Positions 16,047-25,164 of a DNA stretch of 64,000 nucleotides are shown in pieces. Numbering within the stretch: position 1 is the stretch's first letter; each line of letters opens with the position of its first letter. The stretch is taken from assembly GCA_028710895.1 (NCBI GenBank), contig JAQTTH010000001.1, positions 62,001 through 126,000 of the forward strand, given 5' to 3'. The DNA comes from Paludibacter sp. (GTDB lineage: Bacteria > Bacteroidota > Bacteroidia > Bacteroidales > Paludibacteraceae). A program made the position numbers and the translations under genes. Below the pieces are notes generated by a model. That model saw only the letters and a list, made by a program, of their open reading frames with translations. It did no database searches and was not told the DNA's origin.

Positions 16047-17372
16047 ATGAAACGAACTTTATTTAGTTTGCTGGCTGTATTAGTTCTTTTCTCACTTTAT
16101 GGGGAAAAGTGTTGGGAAAGAAATTATAACTTTGTATCAAACACTTTTACAAAAACCCTAAACAATAAATACCTTCATGTTGGGGCTGAATCTTCGAATT
16201 CTGCTATTAAATGGAATTACTTTCAAACTGATTCTGAAGGAAAATTGGAATGGGACAGTACAGCTTTCACCCCTTCTTTTACTGCAAAACCATTTATCGT
16301 TGCCACACAGGATTCCGGATATATCATTGCCGGTATCGACAACGGAATTAAATTCTGGAAATACAACAAATTTCACAAACTCATTAAAACCAGAACAATC
16401 AACTATACAAGCAGTTCTGATAAGGTATTCTACTCCTTACTTCCAACCAATGATAATAATATTTTAGCAGCAGTTGGTTCCGAATTGAGAATTATCAAAT
16501 TAAAACCCAATGGTGATTCGATATGGATGAGGAAATACACTGACTATTTTGCAGCTTCCGAACTGGTTAGTTTTGATCCAAATAGCAGTAATTACTACTG
16601 CATGGCGATAAAAAATGGTACAAACGTACTTATTAAATTTGATGGAGATGGAAAAATAGTTTGGGACAAAGCAATTAATCGGTATGCTGAATTAAATTGC
16701 CAGCCAACAGCACTTACAGTTACAAAAAACGGCGATTTTCTTATCACATTTGGCGCATATATGATTTTTTATATGGCTGATCAGAATGGCAATGTCATGT
16801 GGCGCAAAAACTTCAGTGACATTGGAGCAAATGCATATTGCAGTGCGGTTACTGCAACTCACGATGGTGGTTTTATGACTGCAAATGATGTGAACAACCG
16901 TTTTGGTTGCCCAACAATTTATCTAATGAAAATAAACTCAAAAGGTGATAGTATTTATACAATCAAAAACAGTACTGCTACTTTATTTCCTCAAAAGATA
17001 ATTGAAGAGCCTGCTGATAGTTCTTTTGTATTATTGGCATCAAATCTTTATGCTGATGATACAAGAGTTTATAAATTTGATTCAATTAATCATAAAATTT
17101 CCTCAGTAGATCTGGAAAAGTATTTAGAACGCAATTTAACTTGTTATCCCAACCCATTTAGGAGCGAAGTAAATGTCTTATTAAAATCATTCCAAACTAA
17201 AATAGCCGATGTGGTATTTTACAATTTTAACGGAGAAATGGTGCTTACTAAGCAAATTGTTATTGGAACAGACAATATAAATACATACGATTTACCAAAA
17301 GGCATTTATCTTTTAAAACTAAACGTTGACAATAAAGTTTTCTATAGTAAACTTGTAAAATTGGTTGACTAA
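16047..17372 (+). CDS. Secreted protein with type IX secretion C-terminal domain
   Basis: The 441-residue product has an N-terminal signal peptide (hydrophobic core at 5-18) and a C-terminal type A sorting domain: 'CYPNPFRSEVNV' near 371, then 'GIYLLKLN' and a short terminal strand. The middle (about 30-350) repeats segments such as 'DGGFMTANDV' and 'GDSIWMRKY', suggesting a beta-propeller of delta-60-type repeats. It should be exported across the outer membrane by the Por/Gld machinery, consistent with sprA in this window. No enzymatic motif is visible; binding or surface display is a guess. Confidence 0.85.
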   Translation: MKRTLFSLLAVLVLFSLYGEKCWERNYNFVSNTFTKTLNNKYLHVGAESSNSAIKWNYFQTDSEGKLEWDSTAFTPSFTAKPFIVATQDSGYIIAGIDNGIKFWKYNKFHKLIKTRTINYTSSSDKVFYSLLPTNDNNILAAVGSELRIIKLKPNGDSIWMRKYTDYFAASELVSFDPNSSNYYCMAIKNGTNVLIKFDGDGKIVWDKAINRYAELNCQPTALTVTKNGDFLITFGAYMIFYMADQNGNVMWRKNFSDIGANAYCSAVTATHDGGFMTANDVNNRFGCPTIYLMKINSKGDSIYTIKNSTATLFPQKIIEEPADSSFVLLASNLYADDTRVYKFDSINHKISSVDLEKYLERNLTCYPNPFRSEVNVLLKSFQTKIADVVFYNFNGEMVLTKQIVIGTDNINTYDLPKGIYLLKLNVDNKVFYSKLVKLVD

Positions 17373-17412
17373 GTCATAATCTTATCCACTCTCTGAAAGT
17401 AATATAACTTGT

Positions 17413-17628
17413 ATGATAAGAAAAATAAGAAATCTTAGTTTAACGACACAGAGATTAATTTTCGCAGGTTCCTTTGTGTTCGCCACCTTATTTCAGTATT
17501 TATTAGATTCTCCGTCGTTTTTAAAATATGAGAGTGTAGACTTTTGGACGGAATTGGCTGTAGGATGGTTTGGTTATTGGGGAGTAGCGCTATTGATTGT
17601 TTGGGGAATATCGGGCTACAGAAAATAG
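17413..17628 (+). CDS. Small membrane protein of unknown function
   Basis: The 71-residue product has two hydrophobic segments (about 13-30 and 48-66) separated by a short charged loop, and a basic N-terminus and C-terminus. It follows the type IX cargo gene by 40 bp on the same strand and could be co-transcribed. I do not recognise the family. Confidence 0.55.
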   Translation: MIRKIRNLSLTTQRLIFAGSFVFATLFQYLLDSPSFLKYESVDFWTELAVGWFGYWGVALLIVWGISGYRK

Positions 17629-17913
17629 TAGAAATTACTTCAGATTCATAATTATATTTTAAGCAGATTCAACAGAGATATGTATTCTCCCAGAGTTTGC
17701 TTATTTTTTTATATAGAATTCTGGAATTTCATTGATATTCTAAAATAAATTAATAAATTTGTAACCGGTTTTGCCGGGGAATCAATGTAAATACATGTTC
17801 AATTTCAAAAACACTGATATTTCACATTTCAGAAATAATTTGGAGTTCATCTCTAATTCCAAAAATGCAGATAAAAACAGATATAATATTATTAATAATA
17901 ATTTTAAAAATAA

Positions 17914-18636
17914 ATGAAAAAGATTTCAATCCTTATTTTATTGATTTGTCAACTTTCAGTATTTGCACAGTTTAATAAAGGTAAACTCTACATAGATGGA
18001 AGTACAAGTATAGGAAACTATCAAATTCATACTGATAATAATTCTATATCAAATAAGTCGAGAGGCTTTAATTTTTCTCCAAATATTGGCTTTTTTGTTA
18101 TAGATAAACTCGCTGTCGGACTAGGTTTTGGATATCAGAACTACTATTACAGCAACACATCTGATTTTTATACGAGTACAACGCCCGAAGGTGTGGAATA
18201 TAAAGTAACAAAAACCAGTACTAACAAACTGAATGAGATATCACCGACTCTTTTTGTGAAATATTTTCACCCATTTAATGAAAAATTGAGTCTTTCGTTG
18301 AAAGCAAGTTATGCGCATGGATGGGGAGCTATTAATATCGAAGACAAGTCAAATGACACTTCGACTAATATTGAATCAATTCTCTATACTGATAAACCTA
18401 AAAATCAGTCGAATTACTTTAAAATATCTCCTGAACTTCAATATATGATTACTCCGAAGTTTGGACTACAACTCAATTTCAATGGCTTTAGATATGAATC
18501 TACAGTAAAATATGAAAGCCAATTCTATACATACTTGGGCATAGACTATTCAACAGCTATTAAAATGAATCAAAAAACGAGTTTGTTAGATCTTGATCCT
18601 AAAATGTGGAGTTTGGGTGTATTTTTCTGCCTGTAA
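17914..18636 (+). CDS. Outer-membrane beta-barrel protein
   Basis: The 240-residue protein has a signal peptide (MKKISILILLICQLSVFAQ) and alternating hydrophobic/polar strands typical of small OmpX/OmpA-like barrels. Examples are 'NIGFFVIDKLAVGLGFGYQ', 'KLSLSLKASYAHGWG' and a terminal 'MWSLGVFFCL' ending in an aromatic-rich strand. No peptidoglycan-binding domain follows, so it is a barrel only. A 285-bp AT-rich stretch without visible features precedes it. Its specific role is unknown. Confidence 0.75.
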   Translation: MKKISILILLICQLSVFAQFNKGKLYIDGSTSIGNYQIHTDNNSISNKSRGFNFSPNIGFFVIDKLAVGLGFGYQNYYYSNTSDFYTSTTPEGVEYKVTKTSTNKLNEISPTLFVKYFHPFNEKLSLSLKASYAHGWGAINIEDKSNDTSTNIESILYTDKPKNQSNYFKISPELQYMITPKFGLQLNFNGFRYESTVKYESQFYTYLGIDYSTAIKMNQKTSLLDLDPKMWSLGVFFCL

Positions 18637-18654
18637 GAACTTATTTATGATGAA

Positions 18655-19611
18655 TTAGAATTTAATTCTATTCAAAAGAAATGGAAAATCGGAAATCAGC
18701 TTTGCTTTCCGATTTTTTGTGTTTTCAAGAAATTGTTTAAACTCCTCAGAATCCGGATGTAATGGCCTATGCGATAAATCGGCAGCAAGTTGTTCAAATT
18801 GTCTTTTCATACCTGAAGTTTTCTCATTAAAATAAGTCTCCGAAAATCTTTTCCAGATATAATCAATTGCCACTTCCGACGGATGTAGCATATCCGAAGC
18901 ATAGAAGCGATAATCGCGTAATTCATCCACTTGTATCTCGTATGCCGGAAAATAGGATATATGACTAAACCTCTTCTGCAATTCATCAATTGCCAAAAGT
19001 AATGTACCTTTACTTACATTATTTTCATGAGCCCCATCTTTCCAATGGCGAATGGGACTTACGCTAAAAATAACTTTTAAATCAGGAATCAACTCACTTA
19101 AACGATTTATGAGAATTGAGTAATCTGCAACAATTTCATCTATTGTTAGTCGTCGACGATTAAAATCTGATGCCGGTAATTTATGACAATTAGATACTAC
19201 TCTCCCACTCTTTTGTTCTTCATATACCCAGGCAGTTCCAAATGTAATGAGTAAAAAGTCTGCTTGCCTCAAAAAGTCAGAAGCATTTATTAGTCTATTA
19301 TTTATTTTTGCTAAACACGCATCAACATCTGTGTCTGAGAATAAGCTGCTATGGGAGAAGCTTTGCCAAAGTCCTCGATTCTCAAACAAGTCATTCTTTG
19401 TGAATTGTTTGTTATTTATAAGAATATCAAGACTGTTCAGAATTGAAACAGGATTATAAAGCACTCCAAAGGGATTTATATCCATATCAAAGTAGACATC
19501 CTGCATCTTTTTCCCAATATTTTCGGCAAAACAAGATCCAAGAGTCATAATTCGATTTTCATACGAGATATTAAAGAGAGGTCGTGGAATTTCAACTTTG
19601 GTTTGAAACAT
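18655..19611 (-). CDS. GSCFA domain protein
   Basis: The 318-residue protein carries the family-defining GSCFAENIG motif at about 27-35 near its N-terminus. Later segments 'LITFGTAWVYE', 'VSPIRHWKDGAHENN' and 'YFPAYEIQVDELRDYRFYA...MLHPS' resemble SGNH/GDSL-type hydrolase blocks, with a candidate Ser in GSCFA and an Asp-x-x-His in the last block. No signal peptide is seen. GSCFA proteins are common in Bacteroidota but their substrate is not established; an esterase or acetyl-transfer role is inferred from the motif pattern. Confidence 0.85.
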   Translation of the reverse strand: MFQTKVEIPRPLFNISYENRIMTLGSCFAENIGKKMQDVYFDMDINPFGVLYNPVSILNSLDILINNKQFTKNDLFENRGLWQSFSHSSLFSDTDVDACLAKINNRLINASDFLRQADFLLITFGTAWVYEEQKSGRVVSNCHKLPASDFNRRRLTIDEIVADYSILINRLSELIPDLKVIFSVSPIRHWKDGAHENNVSKGTLLLAIDELQKRFSHISYFPAYEIQVDELRDYRFYASDMLHPSEVAIDYIWKRFSETYFNEKTSGMKRQFEQLAADLSHRPLHPDSEEFKQFLENTKNRKAKLISDFPFLLNRIKF

Positions 19612-19670
19612 AGTGTTTTTTTATTAGAGTATTTCCAGAAACAAAAATAGAGCAAAAAAAGCAAGAAACA

Positions 19671-19701
19671 AAAAAGCTCCGAATTTACTTCGGAGCTTTT
19701 T
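19671..19701 (-). terminator. Terminator of the Cys/Lys-rich protein gene
   Basis: A perfect 13-bp stem (AAAAAGCTCCGAA at 19671-19683, TTCGGAGCTTTTT at 19689-19701) with a 5-base loop works in either direction. It lies 20 bp past the stop codon of the minus-strand gene. Confidence 0.85.
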
Positions 19702-19721
19702 GTATAAAATTCAGGAATGAA

Positions 19722-20048
19722 TTATTTCTTTACTGTTGTAGCTTTCTTAACCTCAGCTTTTTTCTCGCAAGCAGCTTTTTCTGCTTTAGTACAAGCTTTT
19801 GCATCGGCTTTTTTGTTCTTGCAACATTCTGCTGTTTCTTTGCCTTTACAGCATTCTGCTTTTGCTTCTTTTTTACAATCAGCTGATTTTGGATCTTTAC
19901 AACAAGCTTTAGCATCAGCTTTCTTTTCGCATTTTGCTTCTGTTTTAGCTTTTGCTTTTTCTGTTTTGGCAGCTGGAGTTTGAGCCGACATAGTACTAGA
20001 GATTACAAAAATCGCGATAAGCGATAGTAAAGCAATTGTCTTTTTCAT
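19722..20048 (-). CDS. Small exported Cys/Lys/Ala-rich protein, possibly metal-binding
   Basis: The 108-residue product has a signal peptide (cut probably after MSAQ near 24) and a low-complexity mature part made of Lys, Ala and Glu with ten Cys, arranged as CEKK, ACCKD, DCKKE, ECCKG, ECCKN, ACTK and ACEKK. Three are adjacent CC pairs. The composition recalls metallothionein-like or copper-chelating periplasmic proteins, but the similarity may be only compositional. It is a single-gene unit with its own terminator. I do not recognise a named family. Confidence 0.7.
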   Translation of the reverse strand: MKKTIALLSLIAIFVISSTMSAQTPAAKTEKAKAKTEAKCEKKADAKACCKDPKSADCKKEAKAECCKGKETAECCKNKKADAKACTKAEKAACEKKAEVKKATTVKK

Positions 20049-20202
20049 TTTCTAATTGGTTTAATTTATTATTACTAGTTTATTGTTTGAAATTGTATTT
20101 TCATTCACAAAGATAGAAAGCTTCAACGAATTTGCAATAAAAATATGTATTATTCATTTATTTTAAATATTTATCATGTTTATTCAACAATTTACTTTGG
20201 CA

Positions 20203-20532
20203 TTACGAGCGGGGTGCAAACATAATAATTCCCATACCCAATAATGCTATAAGCCCTCCAATTAAGTCGTACTTATCCGGAATAACGCCATCTACCTTCC
20301 ATCCCCAAAGTATTGCCATAGCAATAAATATTCCACCATAAGCTGCATAAACACGACCGAAGCTTTCAGTTTGCAAAGTAGCTACAACTCCGTATGCCAT
20401 GAGTATAATTCCACCCAACAACCCCATCCACCACGACTTTCCATCGCGCAGCCATAACCAGACGAGATAACCACCCCCTATCTCACAAAGTCCTGCCAGT
20501 ACAAATATTCCAACTGAAAGTAGTATCTTCAT
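20203..20532 (-). CDS. YnfA-family small membrane protein
   Basis: The 109-residue inner-membrane protein has four hydrophobic segments and the UPF0060/YnfA sequence pattern: '[20 protein letters not shown]', '[22 protein letters not shown]' and '[17 protein letters not shown]'. The family is related to small multidrug-resistance exporters; its transport substrate in Bacteroidota is not settled. The gene stands alone. Confidence 0.92.
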   Translation of the reverse strand: MKILLSVGIFVLAGLCEIGGGYLVWLWLRDGKSWWMGLLGGIILMAYGVVATLQTESFGRVYAAYGGIFIAMAILWGWKVDGVIPDKYDLIGGLIALLGMGIIMFAPRS

Positions 20533-20767
20533 CCGGTATAAATTTATTCAATATTTATATACAGTACATTTTAAATTGCGTACAAAAATATCAATTAATA
20601 AAAGAACAACTATGATTAAATGAATGTTTTATTTCAAAATAATTACAAACAAATCTGAAATTTTAATGATAGTTCTAAGATTGTCGAGAAAAATTTTGTT
20701 TATTTATTGATATTATCTGTCTTTAATATTGTAAATTTGTTCCGTAAATAAATAATTTAAAATGATT

Positions 20768-21616
20768 ATGAAAAAACAATTTAATCTCTTCTTTTTGAGC
20801 GCATTAATATCAATGACTTTTATTTCGTGTAAACAAAAAACAATCAAAACCGAAGAAAAGGACCTCACAAATCGATATTATTTGGCAAAGGACACAACAA
20901 AAGGCTCACTTAGCATCGATTTTGAAGTAGAGATTCCGGTTGCATTTGCAGATTCAAATGTGTTGAAGTCCATTCGTAATACAATAGTTACAAATCTTTT
21001 TGGCAAAGAATACATTCACATTGCGAATGATTCATTGGTAAAATTCTATGCTAAAGAGCTGCTCACAGAGTATATACAAGACAATGAGCAATCTGTCAAT
21101 GCATTAGATAGTGGAAGTGTGTACTCCTTCAATAATGAGCATGTTATAACCGGATTTAGTCTCTTGAGCGACAAAAAGATATATGCTTATGGAATTGAGC
21201 GATATGCTTATATGGGTGGTGCACATGGACTTGAAACACGTAATTATTTTAATTTCGACTTAAAAACCGGGAAACTGATTACTGAAAAAGATTTGTATGT
21301 TGCCAATTATCAGTCAAAACTTGCTGAATTAATCAAAAAAAGAATTCTTGAAGAAAGTAAAGAATATAATAAGGATGAAAAAAATTCTGAGCCTATTATT
21401 GATTTAGAAGATACAGATTATTGGACAGATTCTATTAAACCAAATGGAAATTTCTACATAACTGACGAAAGTATTAATTATGTATTTAATCCATACGAAA
21501 TTGCACCTTATTATATGGGTCAAACTGAGGTTACAATACCATTCAGCCGTATAAAAGAATTACTTAAACCAAACAGTATTATAGGGTATCTTGTTGAGAA
21601 ACAAGCTAAACAATAA
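20768..21616 (+). CDS. DUF3298/DUF4163 (RsiV-like) lipoprotein
   Basis: The product has a lipoprotein signal with lipobox Cys in 'MTFISCKQ'. I start at 20768 (MKKQF), two codons after another ATG at 20762. The mature part has an N-terminal DUF4163-like region and a C-terminal DUF3298-like region with the typical 'YMGGAHGLETRNYFNFDLKTG' stretch (written across two strands) and a final 'EIAPYYMGQTEVTIPF'. Related proteins are extracytoplasmic and some bind lysozyme in Firmicutes. The role here is unknown. Confidence 0.83.
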   Translation: MKKQFNLFFLSALISMTFISCKQKTIKTEEKDLTNRYYLAKDTTKGSLSIDFEVEIPVAFADSNVLKSIRNTIVTNLFGKEYIHIANDSLVKFYAKELLTEYIQDNEQSVNALDSGSVYSFNNEHVITGFSLLSDKKIYAYGIERYAYMGGAHGLETRNYFNFDLKTGKLITEKDLYVANYQSKLAELIKKRILEESKEYNKDEKNSEPIIDLEDTDYWTDSIKPNGNFYITDESINYVFNPYEIAPYYMGQTEVTIPFSRIKELLKPNSIIGYLVEKQAKQ

Positions 21617-21639
21617 TCTAAAATAGTAAACAAGATTCT

Positions 21640-22167
21640 ATGACTTCATTTTTTGAGCTTTTAAAAACCCGACGGAGTATACGTAAATATTTGCCAAAAG
21701 CAGTTGAGCCTGAAAAAATTGCAAAAATAACCAATGCTGCCTTAATGTCGCCGGCTTCGAAGCGCAGCAATCCCTGGGAATTTATTGTTATTCAGGATAA
21801 AGAAATGCTCTTAGAGCTATCTGGCAGCCGTCCGCATGGGTCACAGTTTTTAGAAGGAGCTACTCTCGGTATTATTGTAATTGCCGACACGACAAAAAGT
21901 GACGTTTGGATGGAAGACGCATCAATTGCTTCTATTATAATGCAATTGCAAGCACATGATTTAGGATTGGGAAGTTGCTGGGTACAAATTTATGGCCGCC
22001 AAAGGGATGAAACAACTACCGCTGAGAGTTTTATCAAAGGACTACTGAATATTCCTGACCATTTCGCAGTTTTGAGTATTATTTCAATTGGTTACCCCGA
22101 TGAGGAACGTAAAGCTTATGAAGAAGATAAATTACCTACACAAAAAATTCACTTTGACAAGTTTTAA
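21640..22167 (+). CDS. Nitroreductase family protein
   Basis: The 175-residue flavoprotein begins with the family signature KTRRSIRKY (about 8-16), has the FMN-contact segment 'SPASKRSNPWEFIVI' and the helix 'EDASIASIIMQLQAHDLGLG', followed by the C-terminal 'SIGYPDEER'. Such proteins use FMN and NAD(P)H to reduce nitro compounds or quinones; the natural substrate is unknown. It lies 23 bp after the DUF3298 lipoprotein and 35 bp before a small membrane protein gene, so an operon is likely. Confidence 0.9.
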   Translation: MTSFFELLKTRRSIRKYLPKAVEPEKIAKITNAALMSPASKRSNPWEFIVIQDKEMLLELSGSRPHGSQFLEGATLGIIVIADTTKSDVWMEDASIASIIMQLQAHDLGLGSCWVQIYGRQRDETTTAESFIKGLLNIPDHFAVLSIISIGYPDEERKAYEEDKLPTQKIHFDKF

Positions 22168-22202
22168 AATAATTATCAATTCTCACTAAATGATTTTTTA
22201 GA

Positions 22203-22526
22203 ATGGCTGCAAAAAAAGATAACCGTTTAGCCTGGGGAGTTACACTCCTTGTATTTGGATGCCTCTTTTTAATAAGACAACTCCACATATTACCAACCGA
22301 AATTGAACCCTACATCTTTGATTTTAAAAATTACCCATTGATTATGGGTGTGATTTTTTTACTTACCCATACAAATAAAACTGTTGGTACAGTACTGATT
22401 GTTGTGGGTTTATTATTCAGGTTATCAGATATTATTATGTGGACCAGACATGTATCTGATTTTATATGGCCAATACTTTTGATTTGTGCTGGCGCTATTA
22501 TGGTTTTTGGAATGAAAAAAAAATAA
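22203..22526 (+). CDS. Small membrane protein with LiaI/LiaF-like transmembrane domain
   Basis: The 107-residue protein contains four hydrophobic segments arranged as in the LiaF/DUF5668 transmembrane module ('LAWGVTLLVFGCLFLIRQL' near the start, then a paired 'PILLICAGAIMVFGMKKK' at the end). It lies 35 bp after the nitroreductase gene. Related modules occur in envelope-stress proteins; no soluble sensor part is present. Confidence 0.7.
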   Translation: MAAKKDNRLAWGVTLLVFGCLFLIRQLHILPTEIEPYIFDFKNYPLIMGVIFLLTHTNKTVGTVLIVVGLLFRLSDIIMWTRHVSDFIWPILLICAGAIMVFGMKKK

Positions 22527-22609
22527 CCTTATTATAACATATAACTTCAAAGTAAATTAGTTAAACTTATTCTTGCATGTGCTTTGAAGTTTCTTAACGA
22601 AAATGATCT

Positions 22610-23380
22610 ATGAAAGCAGTTTTTATTGGCTCAGGTAACGTAGCAACGCATCTGGCATTAGCATTGCAAGCCAAAGGTTTTACAATTAGTCAGGTTTACA
22701 GTAGAACAACCAACAATGCCGAAGTATTGGCCAACAAACTAAAAACGGCCTATACAATTGATATTTATGAAATTGACAGAACTGCCGATATTTATTTTTA
22801 CGCGCTGACTGACAATGCTTTTAAATATTTCATCCGAAATTTCGATGTGCCAAATGCGTTGCATGTTCACACAGCAGGTAGTGTATCGTTGAGAGAATTT
22901 GATGGTTTTGCCAATAAATATGGTGTTTTTTATCCACTACAAACCTTCTCCAAAAACAGACCTGTAGACTTCAGTGAAATTCCTATTTGTGTTGAAGGCT
23001 GTAATTCAGGTGTTCAGGAACAATTACTTGAAATTGCAAAACAAATAAGCAATAAAACATTCATTATCACTTCCGAGCAACGAAAAAAACTCCATTTAGC
23101 TGCCGTGTTTGCTTGTAATTTCACAAATTATATGTACGACGTTGCATCTATGATTCTAGAGGATTCAGGTGTGTCATTCGAAATAATTAAACCTTTAATT
23201 CTGGAAACTGCAGAAAAAGTGCAAACACTCATTCCGTATGAAGCTCAAACAGGACCGGCTGTTCGATATGACGAAAAAACAATAAGAAAGCACCTGTACA
23301 TGCTAAGCGGCAAATACACTTTCAGACGTATGTATCGTATACTAACTAAAAATATACACAAACGACATAAAAGGAAATAG
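22610..23380 (+). CDS. Rossmann-like/DUF2520 protein
   Basis: The 256-residue protein has an N-terminal NADP-binding Rossmann domain with GSGNVA (7-12) and a helical DUF2520 C-terminal domain ('KLHLAAVFACNFTNYMYD', 'TGPAVRYDEKTI'). The two-domain architecture recalls 3-hydroxyisobutyrate or ketopantoate reductase-like dehydrogenases, but the substrate is not known. In Bacteroidota this gene commonly precedes a KdsC-like phosphatase, a UbiA prenyltransferase and maf. Here the phosphatase gene is absent between it and ubiA. Confidence 0.87.
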   Translation: MKAVFIGSGNVATHLALALQAKGFTISQVYSRTTNNAEVLANKLKTAYTIDIYEIDRTADIYFYALTDNAFKYFIRNFDVPNALHVHTAGSVSLREFDGFANKYGVFYPLQTFSKNRPVDFSEIPICVEGCNSGVQEQLLEIAKQISNKTFIITSEQRKKLHLAAVFACNFTNYMYDVASMILEDSGVSFEIIKPLILETAEKVQTLIPYEAQTGPAVRYDEKTIRKHLYMLSGKYTFRRMYRILTKNIHKRHKRK

Positions 23381-23433
23381 TTCATAAAACAGAATCCCGT
23401 TATATCCTCCTCTTTTCAACATATAAACTGCGC

Positions 23434-24420
23434 ATGGCATCTTATTTAAAACTAATCCGGTTACCAAATCTCGTTTTTATAGCATTTATTCAGTATGTTA
23501 TGAGACAAGTTGTTTTGATGCCAGTTTTACAAACGTATGGTTTTGAAAATGAATCGGAAATGGTTTCGATTTTCTTGCTAATGGGAGCTACAGTATTCAT
23601 TGCAGCAGGAGGTTATGTATTAAACGATTATTTCGATGTAAAAATTGATGCCATAAATAAACCCGACAAGCAAATTGTCAGCAATACTGTCAGTCGCAAT
23701 GCTGCCATGAGATTATATCAGATTCTTACTGCCATTGGGATTATTTGCGGTTTGATATTAGCCTTTTGGGGCCGTAGCTTTACACTTGGGTTTATATTTG
23801 TTGTTGTTCCCGGGCTGTTATGGTTCTATTCAGCAAGTTACAAACGACAATTCATTACCGGAAATCTTATCGTTTCCTTTTTGGCTGCGCTAACCATACT
23901 CGTTGTTGGTATTACTCAGTTAGCGTTTATGCAAAAAGAGTTTGGAAAACTGATTTTTGAAACTCCTATCCCGGCACAATTTTATAGCTGGATTGGCGGA
24001 TTTGCCATTTTCTCTTTCCTGACCACATGGATTCGTGAAATTATTAAAGACGTGGAAGATGAAAAAGGGGATCGTGAAATGGAATGTAGAACAATGCCAA
24101 TTAAATGGGGTGTAGCCAAAACAAAAATATTCTTATACTGTTTAATTAGCTTTACTGTTATCGGATTATTTCTTGTCAACGAATTTTTCATACAATTTCC
24201 CGGAACATTAACCACCCGATATATTCTTTTTGGAATTGCGTTACCCTATGCTGCATTAATTTACCTCATTGCTAAGTCCAAAACCGCTGCTAATTACCAT
24301 CAAGCATCTACACTTTCAAAAGTCATTATGCTAATTGGTGTTTTATACTGCTTTATATTCTATTATTTACAAGCAAAAACTTTTGGAATTAGTCTGTTTA
24401 ATCTGTTTATCGTAAAATAA
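23434..24420 (+). CDS. UbiA-family prenyltransferase (probable geranylgeranylglycerol-phosphate geranylgeranyltransferase)
   Basis: The 328-residue membrane protein has both UbiA aspartate motifs: NDYFDVKIDAINKPDK near 69-84 and DVEDEKGDREME near 207-218, which bind the Mg-prenyl diphosphate. Eight to nine hydrophobic segments are visible. In Bacteroidota the homologue next to maf is annotated as a geranylgeranylglycerol-phosphate geranylgeranyltransferase, an enzyme best known from archaeal lipid synthesis. The acceptor in this organism is not shown by the sequence; menaquinone or another acceptor cannot be excluded. Confidence 0.83.
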   Translation: MASYLKLIRLPNLVFIAFIQYVMRQVVLMPVLQTYGFENESEMVSIFLLMGATVFIAAGGYVLNDYFDVKIDAINKPDKQIVSNTVSRNAAMRLYQILTAIGIICGLILAFWGRSFTLGFIFVVVPGLLWFYSASYKRQFITGNLIVSFLAALTILVVGITQLAFMQKEFGKLIFETPIPAQFYSWIGGFAIFSFLTTWIREIIKDVEDEKGDREMECRTMPIKWGVAKTKIFLYCLISFTVIGLFLVNEFFIQFPGTLTTRYILFGIALPYAALIYLIAKSKTAANYHQASTLSKVIMLIGVLYCFIFYYLQAKTFGISLFNLFIVK

Positions 24421-24526
24421 TAGAACTAAACGTGATTGTGCAATTGAACTGTTATAGCTCTAATGTGTTTAATTGCTTATATATACCAAGTTTTCAAATC
24501 GTTGAATTACTCTAATTTACAACACT

Positions 24527-25114
24527 ATGCTCTCGCACCTTAGTAATTACGAAATAATTCTGGCCTCACAGTCACCTCGTCGTCACGAGCTGTTACAAGG
24601 ATTAAATATACCATTTGAAGTCAAAGTCATTGACATTGATGAAGAAAATTACCCGCATCAACTTGTTGGAGTAGATATTCCTATGTATCTGGCTGAAAAA
24701 AAGGCGGATGCGTACCTGCAGTCGATGAATGAAAATACTTTACTCATAACTGCTGATACTATTGTATGGCATGAAGGACATGTTTTTGGAAAGCCCAAAG
24801 ATAAAGCAGATGCAACCCGAATGCTAAAAGCACTTTCCGGAAAAACCCACGAAGTAATAACAGGCGTTTGTATTTGTACATTGACGAAACGAAAAGTATT
24901 TCACGTCATTTCCGAAGTACGGTTTGCCAGGTTGCTACCTCAGGAAATTGAATATTATCTGAATAACTACCAACCCTACGATAAGGCCGGAGCCTATGGC
25001 GTACAGGAATGGATAGGATATATAGGCGTTGAACATATCGACGGTTCCTATTTCAATGTAATGGGACTACCGATACAGCGATTATACAACGAATTAAAAA
25101 GATGGAAGAAATAA
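24527..25114 (+). CDS. maf: Maf-family nucleoside triphosphate pyrophosphatase
   Basis: The 195-residue protein shows the Maf motifs LASQSPRRHELL (12-23), the central 'TADTIVWHEG', 'GKPKDKADATRML', 'SGKTHEVITGV' and 'YDKAGAYGVQEW', in the normal order and spacing. Maf proteins hydrolyse non-canonical or modified dTTP/UTP/CTP and limit their incorporation. The gene follows the UbiA gene by about 105 bp. Confidence 0.93.
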   Translation: MLSHLSNYEIILASQSPRRHELLQGLNIPFEVKVIDIDEENYPHQLVGVDIPMYLAEKKADAYLQSMNENTLLITADTIVWHEGHVFGKPKDKADATRMLKALSGKTHEVITGVCICTLTKRKVFHVISEVRFARLLPQEIEYYLNNYQPYDKAGAYGVQEWIGYIGVEHIDGSYFNVMGLPIQRLYNELKRWKK

Positions 25115-25164
25115 ACTGTTTTAGCTCTTCAATCGTTTAGTAGTAAACAAAAACAAATTACTAT

